The notes under the pieces: model-generated
The model's database searches: none
The model's input: the letters and a program-made list of their open reading frames with translations, nothing else
Told to the model about the DNA's origin: nothing
Assembly (NCBI GenBank): GCA_036494465.1
Contig: DASXOJ010000010.1
Span: 62,001 to 126,000, forward strand
DNA: 64,000 nt
Direction: 5' to 3'
From: CAJCJE01 sp036494465
GTDB taxonomy: Bacteria; Actinomycetota; Actinomycetes; Mycobacteriales; Pseudonocardiaceae
Program-made: the position numbers and the translations under genes
Shown here: positions 41,381 through 49,927 of the stretch, piece by piece
Layout: every line of letters begins with the position of its first letter
How positions within the stretch are numbered: the first letter of the stretch is position 1

Positions 41381-42586
41381 GTGAAGACGCTCGACGACCT
41401 GCTCGCCGAGGGCGTCACCGGTCGGCGCGTGCTCCTGCGCGCCGACCTCAACGTCCCGCTCGACGGGGACCGGATCACCGACGACGGTCGGGTCCGCGCC
41501 TCCCTGCCCACCATCACCAAGCTCGTCGAGGCCGGCGCGCGCGTGGTGATCACCGCGCACCTGGGCCGCCCGAAGGGCGAACCGGACGCGAAGTACTCGC
41601 TGGCGCCGGTTGCCGCGCGGCTCGGTGAGCTGCTCGGTGCCGAGGTCGCGTTGGCAACCGACGTGGTCGGCGATTCCGCCCGCTCGGTGGTGGCCGCGCT
41701 GACCGACGGTCATGTCGCGCTGCTGGAGAACATCCGCTTCGACGCCCGCGAAACCAGCAAGGACGAGGCGGAGCGCGGCGCGCTCGCCGACGAGCTGACC
41801 GCGCTGGTCGGCGCCGATGGTGCGTTCGTCTCCGACGGTTTCGGTGTGGTGCACCGCAAGCAGGCTTCCGTCTACGACGTGGCCAAGCGCCTTCCGCACT
41901 ATGCGGGCGGTCTGGTGCTGACCGAGGTCGAGGTGCTGCGCAAGCTCACCGAATCCCCGAAGCGTCCGTATGTCGTGGTGCTCGGTGGCGCCAAGGTCTC
42001 CGACAAGCTCGGCGTCATCAAGAACCTGCTGGCCAAGGTCGACCGGCTGCTGATCGGTGGCGGCATGGGCTACACCTTCCTGAAGGCGCAGGGTTACGAG
42101 GTCGGCAAGTCGCTGTTGCAGGCAGACCAGATCGACACCGTGCAGGGCTTCATCGCCGAGGCGGCGGAGCGTGGCGTCGAGCTCGTGCTGCCGGTGGACA
42201 TCGTGGTGGCCAAGGAGTTCGCGGCGGACGCGGCCAACGAGGTCGTTGCCGCCACCGGGATCCCGGCCGACCAGGAGGGCCTGGACATCGGTCCGGAGAC
42301 CCGCGAACTGTTCGCCTCGAAGCTGGCGGACGCGGCGACGGTGTTCTGGAACGGCCCGATGGGCGTGTTCGAGTTCCCGGCCTTCGCGCACGGCACCAAG
42401 GCGGTCGCGCAGGCACTGGTCGACTCGGACGCGTTCAGCGTGGTCGGCGGCGGCGACTCGGCGGCCGCGGTGCGGCAGCTCGGTCTGCCCGAGGACGGCT
42501 TCTCGCACATCTCCACCGGCGGCGGCGCTTCCCTGGAATTCCTTGAGGGCAAGGAACTTCCGGGCGTCGCGGTGCTGGAGGACTGA
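41381..42586 (+). CDS. pgk: Phosphoglycerate kinase
   Basis: Transfers phosphate from 1,3-bisphosphoglycerate to ADP. The 401-residue two-domain protein shows VLLRADLNVPLD, the substrate loop TAHLGRPKGEPDAKYSLAPVA, YVVVLGGAKVSDKLGVI, FWNGPMGVFEFPAFAHGT and the nucleotide loop VVGGGDSAAAVRQLG. The start is the GTG at 41381 (VKTLDDLLAEG), the family N-terminus. The open codons upstream lie inside gap. It is three bases from tpiA, so the three glycolytic genes are one transcript. Confidence 0.98.
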   Translation: MKTLDDLLAEGVTGRRVLLRADLNVPLDGDRITDDGRVRASLPTITKLVEAGARVVITAHLGRPKGEPDAKYSLAPVAARLGELLGAEVALATDVVGDSARSVVAALTDGHVALLENIRFDARETSKDEAERGALADELTALVGADGAFVSDGFGVVHRKQASVYDVAKRLPHYAGGLVLTEVEVLRKLTESPKRPYVVVLGGAKVSDKLGVIKNLLAKVDRLLIGGGMGYTFLKAQGYEVGKSLLQADQIDTVQGFIAEAAERGVELVLPVDIVVAKEFAADAANEVVAATGIPADQEGLDIGPETRELFASKLADAATVFWNGPMGVFEFPAFAHGTKAVAQALVDSDAFSVVGGGDSAAAVRQLGLPEDGFSHISTGGGASLEFLEGKELPGVAVLED

Positions 42587-42589
42587 GCC

Positions 42590-43375
42590 GTGGCACGTCA
42601 GGTCTTCATCGCGGGCAACTGGAAGATGAACCTCAACCACCTTGAGGCCATCGGTCTGGTGCAGAAGCTCGCCTTCTCGCTGCCGGAGAAGTACTTCGCC
42701 AAGGTCGAAGTGGCGGTGCTGCCGCCGTTCACCGACATCCGCAGCGTGCAGTCCCTGGTCGACGGGGACAAGCTGCTGATCAAGTACGGCGCGCAGGATC
42801 TCTGCCAGCACGACTCGGGCGCCTACACCGGCGACATCTCCGGCGAGATGCTGGCCAAGCTGGGCTGCTCGTATGTGACGGTCGGGCACTCCGAGCGGCG
42901 CGAGTACCACCACGAGGACGACGAACTCGTCAACAAGAAGGTCAGGGCGGCGCTGAAGCACGGCATCTCGCCGATCCTCTGCGTTGGCGAACGCCTGCAC
43001 GTGCGCGACGAGAACAACCACATCGTGCACTGCTCGACGCAGGCGATCGACGGGCTCAAGGGGCTCAAGGCCGAGCAGGTCAAGGACGTGGTGATCGCCT
43101 ACGAGCCGGTCTGGGCGATCGGCACCGGCCGGGTGGCAACGCCCAAGGACGCGCAGGAGGTCTGCGGCGCGCTGCGCGGCAAGCTCGCCGAGAAGTATGG
43201 CGACGAGGTCGCGAACGCGACGCGGATCCTCTATGGCGGTTCGGTGAAGTCCGGCAACATCGCCGAACTGGTCGCCGAACAGGACATCGACGGTGCGCTG
43301 GTCGGCGGCGCGAGCCTGGACGCGCCCGAGTTCGCCAAACTGTGCGCGCTGGCCGCGGGTGGTCCACTACCGTAA
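42590..43375 (+). CDS. tpiA: Triosephosphate isomerase
   Basis: Interconverts dihydroxyacetone phosphate and glyceraldehyde 3-phosphate. At 261 residues it has the expected TIM barrel: FIAGNWKMNLNHLEAI (catalytic Lys), TVGHSERREYHHEDDELV (catalytic His), AYEPVWAIGTGRVATP (catalytic Glu) and the phosphate loop YGGSVKSGNIAELVA. GTG start at 42590, third gene of the glycolytic operon; secG follows after 81 bp. Confidence 0.98.
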   Translation: MARQVFIAGNWKMNLNHLEAIGLVQKLAFSLPEKYFAKVEVAVLPPFTDIRSVQSLVDGDKLLIKYGAQDLCQHDSGAYTGDISGEMLAKLGCSYVTVGHSERREYHHEDDELVNKKVRAALKHGISPILCVGERLHVRDENNHIVHCSTQAIDGLKGLKAEQVKDVVIAYEPVWAIGTGRVATPKDAQEVCGALRGKLAEKYGDEVANATRILYGGSVKSGNIAELVAEQDIDGALVGGASLDAPEFAKLCALAAGGPLP

Positions 43376-43456
43376 CGGTTCGTTCGCAGGCCGTGGTTCG
43401 GTTCGAGGGCTTGGACAGGTATTGTGTGAGGCCGACGGCTCTACAGCGAGGATGAC

Positions 43457-43690
43457 ATGAAGCTTGCCCTACAGATCGGTCTGATCGTCACCAGTGTCAT
43501 TCTGGTCCTGATGATCCTGCTGCACCGCGGTCGCGGCGGCGGCCTTTCCTCCCTGTTCGGCGGTGGCACGCAGTCCAGCCTCTCCGGCTCGAGCGTCGCG
43601 GAGAAGAACCTCGACCGGATCACGCTGTTCGTTGGCGCGTTGTGGCTCATCTGCGTGATCGGCACCGGGCTGCTGTTGAAGATCGGTTGA
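43457..43690 (+). CDS. secG: Preprotein translocase subunit SecG
   Basis: A 77-residue membrane protein of the SecYEG channel. Two transmembrane helices (LALQIGLIVTSVILVLMILL and ITLFVGALWLICVIGTGLLL) flank the conserved cytosolic loop GRGGGLSSLFGGGTQSSLSGSSVAEKNLDRIT. ATG start at 43457 with GAGGA upstream. The position after tpiA is conserved in actinobacteria. Confidence 0.96.
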   Translation: MKLALQIGLIVTSVILVLMILLHRGRGGGLSSLFGGGTQSSLSGSSVAEKNLDRITLFVGALWLICVIGTGLLLKIG

Positions 43691-43753
43691 CAGAGTCGGA
43701 TTATTCGTACTAGGTCATTTGTGTCCGATTTTCTTGATGGGGTGTGAGGGTTA

Positions 43754-44098
43754 ATGGGTGGTGGCAACGCGATCCGGGGCACCCGGGTCGGCGCTGGCCC
43801 GATGGGCGAGTCCGAACGTGGTGAGTCCGCGCCGCGTCAGCGGGTGGGCTACTGGTGCGCCAACGGGCACGAGTCGCGGCCGTCGTTCGCCATGGACGCC
43901 GAGGTCCCGGACAGCTGGGACTGTCCGCGATGCGGTCTTCCTGGCGGACGCGACCAGGAGAAGCCGCCTTCTCCGCCGCGCAACGAGCCCTACAAGACGC
44001 ACCTGGCCTACGTGAAGGAACGTCGCTCCGACGCGGATGGCGAAGCCATCCTCGCCGAGGCGCTCGCCCGGCTGCGTGCCCAGCGCGAAGGTCTCTGA
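43754..44098 (+). CDS. rbpA: RNA polymerase-binding protein RbpA
   Basis: A 114-residue transcription factor that binds sigma factor and RNA polymerase and stabilises open complexes in actinobacteria. The N-terminal NAIRGTRVGAGPMGESERGESAPRQRVGYWCANGHESRPSFAMDAEVPDSWDCPRCG contains a zinc-type Cys/His set (YWCANGH, WDCPRCG) as in the Streptomyces protein. The basic linker is followed by the sigma-interacting THLAYVKERRSDADGEAILAEALARLRAQ. ATG start at 43754 with GAGGG upstream. A perfect 34-bp palindrome after the stop ends its transcript. Confidence 0.95.
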   Translation: MGGGNAIRGTRVGAGPMGESERGESAPRQRVGYWCANGHESRPSFAMDAEVPDSWDCPRCGLPGGRDQEKPPSPPRNEPYKTHLAYVKERRSDADGEAILAEALARLRAQREGL

Positions 44099-44119
44099 CT
44101 GACCTTCCAGACAACGACA

Positions 44120-44153
44120 TCGGCGCCCTTCCCGAGCTCGGGAAGGGCGCCGA
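44120..44153. terminator. 34-bp perfect palindrome, bidirectional terminator
   Basis: The sequence from 44120 to 44153 equals its own reverse complement over all 34 bases (half-site TCGGCGCCCTTCCCGAG). It lies between the convergent ends of rbpA (44098) and the histidine kinase (44169) and would form the same hairpin in both transcripts. Confidence 0.85.
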
Positions 44154-44168
44154 CGCGTATATGCCGGT

Positions 44169-45584
44169 TCAGCTCCAGTCTTCGGAGCGGCGCAGTGGGA
44201 AGGTCGCCCGCACCAGGAACCCGCCGAGCCCGACCGGTCCCGCCTCGAAGCTCCCGCCGAGCAGTTCGGCCCGTTCCCGCAGGCCGAGTAAACCGTGCCC
44301 ACCGGAGGGCAGCGGCCGCATCGCGGTGCGCGCCGTCGCTGCGGGCACCGGCGGCGCGTCGTTGCGCACCTCGACGTCGAGCCGTTCGCCATCGGCGCGC
44401 ACGTCGACCGTGGTGTGCGCCTGCGCCGCGTGCTTGCGCACGTTGGTCAGGGCCTCCTGCACGGTCCGGTAGACCGCGTTCGCCACCGGTCCTGGCGGCG
44501 TGCGGCCATCGAGGCTCAACGACAGATCGGCGTGGACCGCCGACTCGCTGACCAGATCGGTGAGCGTGCCCAGACTGATCTCGTCGTCGACGCCGTTGGT
44601 CCGCAACGTGCCCACCAGCTGGCGCAGCTCGTCCAGCGTCTTGACGCTGAGCTTGCGGATGGTGACCGCGGTTTCGCGTGCCTCCGGGTCGTCGGTGGAG
44701 ACCTGGAGCGCGCCTGCCTGCATAGCGATCAGGCTGACCTGATGGGAGACCAGGTCGTGCATCTCCCTGGCCAGCTTGGCCCGCTCGTCCGCGCGCACCG
44801 CGGCGGTCATCAGCTGTTCTTCGCGTTCGTGGCTGGCGGCCAGCTCGTCGACCCGGCTGGACAGATCGCGCCGGACGGTGACCAGCAGTCCGAGCGCCAT
44901 CGGCCCGATCGCGAACACGCAGCCGTAGATGCCGTCGAGCACGTGCTCGTGCCAGTTGAGGCCGAGGAAGTAGGACACCGGCAGCTCGATGAACGTGCCC
45001 GCCCAGACGCCGACCGCGCCGATCAGGGTCTGCCAGCGCAGGCCCTTGCGCCAGGCCAGGGTGCCGAGCGCGATCATCGCGGCCAGTTCGGCCCAGCCCC
45101 AGATGTAGCCGGGAATCACGGCCAGGATGACCAGGAAGGGAAAACGTCGCCGGAAGACCAGCGCCAGGCAGGAGATGCCGGACAGCACGGCGGTGGTCAC
45201 GGTCGCGCTGTGCGGGACGACCAGGACGACGTCGAGCACGGCCAGGGCGACCGCGGCGGCGTCGATCAGGAGTCGTGGATGGTTGCGGCCCCACTGGTTC
45301 AGGGCGCCGAAAAGGTTCTTGAGCCAGGCGAGAAACGCGGCGGGTTCCGTGGTTACCCGCCGAGCCAGGCTCGCTGGGCCGACGATCGTGTCGGCTGCCT
45401 CGACTGGATCCGCTGGGGATAACGCTGTAGTTAGCAGGGTCCTACCTCCCGCTGCGGCGATGTGACGGGTGACCCGGAGGTTCCGGGGCCCGCCGCCACC
45501 GTGGGTGTGGTCGAGGTCCTGATGGGCTCGGCCACGTTGCCGCGGCACCATCGATTCTGCGGTCTCGTCCGATTGATTCGGCAC
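44169..45584 (-). CDS. Orphan sensor histidine kinase (HisKA_3 type)
   Basis: A 471-residue membrane sensor kinase. After a polar N-terminal region of about 95 residues come several hydrophobic segments (LLIDAAAVALAVLDVVLVV through YGCVFAIGPMALGLLVTV). The dimerisation helix is ERAKLAREMHDLVSHQVSLIAMQAGAL with the phospho-acceptor His, and the ATPase domain has EALTNVRKHA (N box) and GGHGLLGLRERAELLGG (G box). This type normally pairs with a NarL/LuxR response regulator, but none is next to it. The GTG at 45584 has GAGGAA a few bases upstream. Two identical 14-bp palindromes lie 110-146 bp before the start. Confidence 0.9.
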   Translation of the reverse strand: MPNQSDETAESMVPRQRGRAHQDLDHTHGGGGPRNLRVTRHIAAAGGRTLLTTALSPADPVEAADTIVGPASLARRVTTEPAAFLAWLKNLFGALNQWGRNHPRLLIDAAAVALAVLDVVLVVPHSATVTTAVLSGISCLALVFRRRFPFLVILAVIPGYIWGWAELAAMIALGTLAWRKGLRWQTLIGAVGVWAGTFIELPVSYFLGLNWHEHVLDGIYGCVFAIGPMALGLLVTVRRDLSSRVDELAASHEREEQLMTAAVRADERAKLAREMHDLVSHQVSLIAMQAGALQVSTDDPEARETAVTIRKLSVKTLDELRQLVGTLRTNGVDDEISLGTLTDLVSESAVHADLSLSLDGRTPPGPVANAVYRTVQEALTNVRKHAAQAHTTVDVRADGERLDVEVRNDAPPVPAATARTAMRPLPSGGHGLLGLRERAELLGGSFEAGPVGLGGFLVRATFPLRRSEDWS

Positions 45585-45693
45585 TGGTTCCTCACCTTGT
45601 CAGGTGCTGCGGCTATGTGAAAGGAGAGTGACGAAACCTGTCTATGGGACGCCTGACAGCGCAGAAAGTTGCGGATGCACAGGGTGTCCGATG

Positions 45694-45730
45694 ACCGAAC
45701 GTTCGGTGGCGTGGTTACCGAACGTTCGGT
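45694..45730. promoter_or_regulatory. Twin 14-bp palindromes (probable repressor operator pair)
   Basis: ACCGAACGTTCGGT occurs at 45694-45707 and again, identical, at 45717-45730, centres 23 bp apart (about two turns). They are perfect palindromes with no loop, so they are unlikely to be terminators. They lie in the gap upstream of the histidine kinase and touch the stop codon of the next gene. TetR-type regulators use such sites; no regulator gene is adjacent. Confidence 0.7.
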
Positions 45731-46378
45731 TCATTCGGCCGTTTCCTCCCGGCCGTTCGCCAGGGCATCTGGCGCGAATCGGCCCATTGTGGACTCGACC
45801 AGGTCGGCCGTGTCCGAGCCGGGAAGTGAAAAACTGAATCTCATCGTGGGCAGACCGGACCGGACCGGCTCACCCACGGCCACCTTGGTCATCAACCCCT
45901 GATGGCCGCGTAGCGCCGCCATATCCGCCGGGTAGAGCTCGAGGGAGGGCGCCAGCGGTTGGCTCGACCGCCGCCCACGAGCCTTCTTCGGGCGGACGAG
46001 CCGCGCCGCCGCGATGTCCGTCCAGGGCAGTTCGACCAGTTCGTCACCGTCGCGCCACCACACCGCCCGCTCGTCGAAGGCGAGCCCCTGGCGCGTGCGC
46101 AGCGCCTTCACCGTGACCACGAAAAGGAAAACCACGATCACCGCGAAAACGATGCCGAGCACCACCGCGAGCACCCGCAGCGAACCAGCCGAACTGGCGG
46201 ACTTGTTGACTCGCAGGTTCGCCGCGAACGTGAAAGCGGCAGCGGCGAGAATCGCCAGAAACAGGGTGACCAGACCGAAACACCCGACCGCGACCGGCTT
46301 GGGCCGTCCTATTTCGACGGTTACCGCCTCCGGTGCGGGACCGTCGACGACACCGGCGAAGGGCGAGGTCCTGGGCAC
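45731..46378 (-). CDS. Membrane protein with PH-like cytosolic domain
   Basis: A 215-residue protein with two transmembrane helices (VAVGCFGLVTLFLAILAAAAFTFAA and VLAVVLGIVFAVIVVFLFVVTV) and a soluble C-terminal part, QGLAFDERAVWWRDGDELVELPWTDIAAARLV, which resembles bacterial PH-like domains of small membrane proteins. No function is known to me. GTG start at 46378. It stands between the pgl-operon terminator and the histidine kinase gene, on the same strand as both; the twin palindromes follow its stop directly. Confidence 0.75.
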   Translation of the reverse strand: MPRTSPFAGVVDGPAPEAVTVEIGRPKPVAVGCFGLVTLFLAILAAAAFTFAANLRVNKSASSAGSLRVLAVVLGIVFAVIVVFLFVVTVKALRTRQGLAFDERAVWWRDGDELVELPWTDIAAARLVRPKKARGRRSSQPLAPSLELYPADMAALRGHQGLMTKVAVGEPVRSGLPTMRFSFSLPGSDTADLVESTMGRFAPDALANGREETAE

Positions 46379-46468
46379 CCGCCGAGCCTACTTCCCGGTC
46401 AAGTGTTAAGCGAAGCTGTCCCAATAACGCCGCGCGGCAATCGGGTGGTGACGGACGGTAGACACAAA

Positions 46469-46510
46469 TCAGGGCCCGACCAGCAGTTGTGCACGCTGAT
46501 CGGGCCCTGA
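46469..46510 (-). terminator. Terminator of the tkt-pgl operon
   Basis: Arms at 46469-46484 (TCAGGGCCCGACCAGC) and 46495-46510 pair at 15 of 16 positions around a 10-nt loop, eight bases after the pgl stop on the minus strand. Confidence 0.85.
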
Positions 46511-46518
46511 GTGATGCT

Positions 46519-47283
46519 TCAGAGTGCCGTGGGGATCTCTGCCGCGGCCGTCTGGTCCAACAGCCACAGCGTGCGGCGCTGACCACGCGCACCGGCCGCC
46601 GGGATGTCGACCTCGCTTGCGCCGTTCAGCGCCTTCACCACCGGTTCGGCCTTGGCCGCGCCCGCGGTCATCAGCCAGACCTCGGCGGAGCGCCGGATCG
46701 CGGGCAGGGTCAGGCTGACCCTGGTCGGCGGCGGCTTCGGGCAGTTGCGCACCGCCACGACGGTCCGCTCGGTCTCGTGCACGGCGGGGGAGTCCGGGAA
46801 GATCGACGCGGTGTGGCCTTCCTCGCCGACGCCCAGCATGCAGACGTCGAAGGTGGGCACCCCGCCCGCGACGCCCGGCTCGGCCCTGGCCGCGAGCAGT
46901 TCGGCATACGCCGCCGCTGCCGCGTCCGGGTCGTCACCGAAGCGGCCGTCCGATGGCTCCATCGCGTGCACCCGCTCGACCGGCAGGTTCAGCGCGTCCA
47001 GCAGCGCCTCGCGAGCCTGGGTCTCGTTGCGGTCGGGGTGACCGGAGGGCAGGAACCGCTCGTCCCCCCAGTACAGGTCCACTGTGGACCAGTCGACCGC
47101 GTCGCGGGCCGGGCTGTCCCGCAGGTGGGAGAGCACCGCGTTGCCGGTGCGCCCACCCGTGAGCACCACCGATGCCCAGCCCCGCGCGGACTGGGCATCG
47201 ACCAGCTTGGTCACCAACCGCGCCGCCGCCGAAGCGGCGAGCAGGTCGGCATCCCGGCTGATGACCACCTCGGGAGCGGTCAC
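46519..47283 (-). CDS. pgl: 6-phosphogluconolactonase
   Basis: Hydrolyses 6-phosphogluconolactone, the second step of the oxidative pentose-phosphate pathway. The 254-residue DevB-type protein shows SVVLTGGRTGNAVLSHL, VDLYWGDERFLPSGHPDRNE and FDVCMLGVGEEGHTASIFPDSPAV with the active-site residues. The GTG at 47283 overlaps the opcA stop (GTGA). Last gene of the operon; a strong hairpin follows. Confidence 0.96.
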   Translation of the reverse strand: MTAPEVVISRDADLLAASAAARLVTKLVDAQSARGWASVVLTGGRTGNAVLSHLRDSPARDAVDWSTVDLYWGDERFLPSGHPDRNETQAREALLDALNLPVERVHAMEPSDGRFGDDPDAAAAAYAELLAARAEPGVAGGVPTFDVCMLGVGEEGHTASIFPDSPAVHETERTVVAVRNCPKPPPTRVSLTLPAIRRSAEVWLMTAGAAKAEPVVKALNGASEVDIPAAGARGQRRTLWLLDQTAAAEIPTAL

Positions 47284-48389
47284 GACTCACTCTTCTCGGC
47301 GACCGCCGCCTTCTGCGCGGTGCTGCCGGTCTTGCGCGGAGCCGCCTTCTTGGTGCCAGCGGGCTTGGCTACCGGCTTCGACGCCGTCTTCGCGGTCGCC
47401 TTCGCCGGTGCCTTGGCAGGGGCGGTCGCCTTGGCGGCAGCCGCCCTGCGTGCGGTCGAGGTCGTTGCCCGGCCCCGGACCACCTTGGACAGACCGCGCA
47501 GCGCCTCGTCGTAGATGGCGTCCTCGTCCAGGCGGCGCAGCTCCTCGATCAGGCAGTCGCTGACCGTCCTGCGGTGCAGGGCGATCCTGCGGTCCGGCTG
47601 GCCCGGCTGCACCAGGGTGCCCACCTTGCCGTCCGGGCGGGTCAGCTCGACGTTGCCGCTGCGCCGCTCCAGCCGCACCTCGACGATGCCCTCGCCGTAG
47701 GTCGCCTTGGCCCTGGTCACCGGGATCTTCAGGCAGGTGGACAGCCACGCGGCCAGCAGATCCGTTGACGGCGAATCGGCCTCGCCGACCACCTGCGCCG
47801 CGGTCACCTTCTCGTAGGGCGGCAGGTCCAGCGCGGCGGCCAGGTACGCGCGCCAACGGGTCAGCCTGGTCCAGGCCAGGTCGGTGTCACCGGCCGTGTA
47901 GCTGGTGCGCAGCCGCTCCAGCGCCCTGGTCGGGTTCTTGTCGTTGGCCGAGTCGGTGATCCGCCGGTGCGCGAGCGCGCCGATCGGATCCTTGGCAGGC
48001 ACCGCGGGCGGCTCGGACGGCCACCACACCACCACCGGGGTGTCCGGCAGCAGCAACGGCAGCACGCTGCTCGCGCCCTCGTCCGCGAGCTGCCCGTACA
48101 GGCGCAGCACCACGACCTCGCTGGCGCCCGCGTCCCCGCCGAAGCGGATCTGCGCGTCCAGCCGGGGCGCGGCCTTCTTCACGCCGCGGGCCACCACGAT
48201 CACCCGGCACGGGTGCTCGTGGCTGGCCTCGTTCGCCGCGTCGATGGCCGCCTCGGTCTTGGTTCCGTCGTCGGTCACGATGACCAGGTTCAGCACCCGG
48301 CCCAGCGTGGTCGCGCCGCCTTCCTGACGCAGCTCGACCAGCTTGTTGTTGACCTGCGATGTGGTAGTCGACGGCAAGTCGATGATCAC
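47280..48389 (-). CDS. opcA: OpcA, glucose-6-phosphate dehydrogenase assembly factor, with Lys/Ala/Pro tail
   Basis: OpcA binds and activates Zwf in actinobacteria and cyanobacteria. The family start VIIDLPSTTTSQVNNKLVELRQEGGATTLGRVLNLVIV begins at the GTG at 48389, which overlaps the zwf stop (GTGA) and has GGAGG close upstream. Further family text is LPLLLPDTPVVVWWPSEPP and ALHRRTVSDCLIEELRRLDED. The core ends near residue 312. A further 57 residues (313-369) are almost only Ala, Lys, Pro, Arg, Ser and Thr, as in histone-H1-like tails, and make the protein clearly longer than the usual 300-310 residues. The tail may be disordered and could bind nucleic acid or acidic partners. Confidence 0.94.
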   Translation of the reverse strand: MIIDLPSTTTSQVNNKLVELRQEGGATTLGRVLNLVIVTDDGTKTEAAIDAANEASHEHPCRVIVVARGVKKAAPRLDAQIRFGGDAGASEVVVLRLYGQLADEGASSVLPLLLPDTPVVVWWPSEPPAVPAKDPIGALAHRRITDSANDKNPTRALERLRTSYTAGDTDLAWTRLTRWRAYLAAALDLPPYEKVTAAQVVGEADSPSTDLLAAWLSTCLKIPVTRAKATYGEGIVEVRLERRSGNVELTRPDGKVGTLVQPGQPDRRIALHRRTVSDCLIEELRRLDEDAIYDEALRGLSKVVRGRATTSTARRAAAAKATAPAKAPAKATAKTASKPVAKPAGTKKAAPRKTGSTAQKAAVAEKSES

Positions 48390-49927
48390 GGGCGCCTCCA
48401 TTGACGTCCAGAGCGGTTGAGCATCTTGTCCGCCGATTCCGGACCCCAGCTGCCGGCGGCGTAGTTGTCCGGCTTGCCGTTGCTGGCCCAGTGGTTGAGC
48501 ACCGGGTCGAGCAGCTTCCAGGACAGCTCGACTTCCTCGTTGACCGGGAACAGCGACGGCTCGCCGAGCAGCATGTCCAGGATCAGCCGCTCGTAGGCCT
48601 CCGGGGAGGCTTCGGTGAACGCGTGGCCATAACCGAAGTCCATGGTGACGTCGCGGACCTCCATGGTCGTGCCCGGCACCTTGGACCCGAACCGCATGGT
48701 GATGCCCTCGTCCGGCTGCACCCGGATGACCAGTGCGTTCTGGCCGAGTTCCGCGGTGTCGGTCGAGTCGAAGGGCAGGTGCGGGGCGCGCTTGAAGATC
48801 ACCGCGATCTCGGTGACCCTGCGGCCCAGCCGCTTGCCGGTGCGCAGGTAGAACGGCACCCCGGCCCAGCGGCGAGTGTTGATGTTGACGGTGATCGCGG
48901 CGAAGGTCTCGGTGACCGAGTTCTTGTCGAACCCGCCCTCCTGGAGCAGGCCCGGCACCTTCTGCCCGCCCTGCCAACCGCCGACGTACTGGCCGCGTGC
49001 CGTGGTGTCGTTGAACGGACCGGCCGCCTTGGCCGCGGTGAGCACCTTGATCTTCTCGGCGCGCAGGTCGTGCGGGTGGAAGGAGAGCGGCTCCTCCATC
49101 GCGGTCAGCGCCATCAACTGCAACAGGTGGTTCTGGATGACGTCGCGCGCCGCGCCGATGCCGTCGTAATACCCGGCGCGACCGCCGAGACCGATGTCCT
49201 CGGCCATGGTGATCTGCACGTGGTCGACGTAGTTGGCGTTCCAGATCGGCTCGAACAGCTGGTTGGCGAAACGCAGCGCCAACAGGTTCTGCACGGTCTC
49301 CTTGCCGAGGTAGTGGTCGATGCGGAACACCGACTCCTCGGGGAAGACCTCGTTGACGATCCCGTTGAGCTGAACGGCGCTCTTGAGGTCGTGGCCGAAC
49401 GGCTTCTCTATGACCACCCTGCGCCACTGGTCACCGTCCTGTGCGGACAGACCAGAACGCGACAGTTGCTTGAGCACCACCGGGAACGCGCCCGGCGGGA
49501 TGGACAGGTAGAAGGCGTGGTTGCCGCCGGTGCCCCGGACCCGGTCGAGGTCCGCGACGGTGGCCGCGAGCGTGTCGAAGGCGTTGTCGTCGTCGAAACT
49601 GCCCGGCACGAACCGGATGCCTTCCGCGAGCTGGTCCCAGACCTCCTGGCGGAACGGGGTCCGTGCGTGCTCCTTGACGGCCTTGTAGACGACGTCACCG
49701 AAGTCCTCGTCCGCCCAGTCGCGCCGGGCGAAGCCGGTCAGCGCGAACCCGGGCGGCAGCAGGCCGCGGTTGGCCAGGTCGTAGATGGCAGGCATGAGCT
49801 TCTTGCGGGACAGGTCGCCGGTCACGCCGAAGATCACGACGCCGCAGGGCCCCGCGATCCTGGGTAGCCGCTTGTCCCGCTCGTCCCGCAGTGGGTTGCG
49901 GTAGGAACGGCCGAGCGAGCGGGTCAC
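48386..49927 (-). CDS. zwf: Glucose-6-phosphate dehydrogenase
   Basis: First enzyme of the oxidative pentose-phosphate pathway, producing NADPH. The 513-residue protein has the NADP fold GVVIFGVTGDLSRKKLMPAIYDLANRG, EKPFGHDL, the active-site RIDHYLGKETVQNLLALRFAN, and RTGKRLGRRVTEIAVIFK. The GTG at 49927 overlaps the pgi stop and its own stop overlaps the opcA GTG, both as GTGA. OpcA, its activator, is thus translated with it. Confidence 0.98.
   Translation of the reverse strand: MTRSLGRSYRNPLRDERDKRLPRIAGPCGVVIFGVTGDLSRKKLMPAIYDLANRGLLPPGFALTGFARRDWADEDFGDVVYKAVKEHARTPFRQEVWDQLAEGIRFVPGSFDDDNAFDTLAATVADLDRVRGTGGNHAFYLSIPPGAFPVVLKQLSRSGLSAQDGDQWRRVVIEKPFGHDLKSAVQLNGIVNEVFPEESVFRIDHYLGKETVQNLLALRFANQLFEPIWNANYVDHVQITMAEDIGLGGRAGYYDGIGAARDVIQNHLLQLMALTAMEEPLSFHPHDLRAEKIKVLTAAKAAGPFNDTTARGQYVGGWQGGQKVPGLLQEGGFDKNSVTETFAAITVNINTRRWAGVPFYLRTGKRLGRRVTEIAVIFKRAPHLPFDSTDTAELGQNALVIRVQPDEGITMRFGSKVPGTTMEVRDVTMDFGYGHAFTEASPEAYERLILDMLLGEPSLFPVNEEVELSWKLLDPVLNHWASNGKPDNYAAGSWGPESADKMLNRSGRQWRRP

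Noticed and set aside
44120..44153. Operator interpretation of the 34-bp palindrome
   Set aside because: It sits between two convergent gene ends, where a bidirectional terminator is the simpler explanation.
45694..45730. LexA (SOS) boxes
   Set aside because: Actinobacterial LexA sites have GAAC and GTTC separated by four bases; here GAAC and GTTC abut with no spacer.
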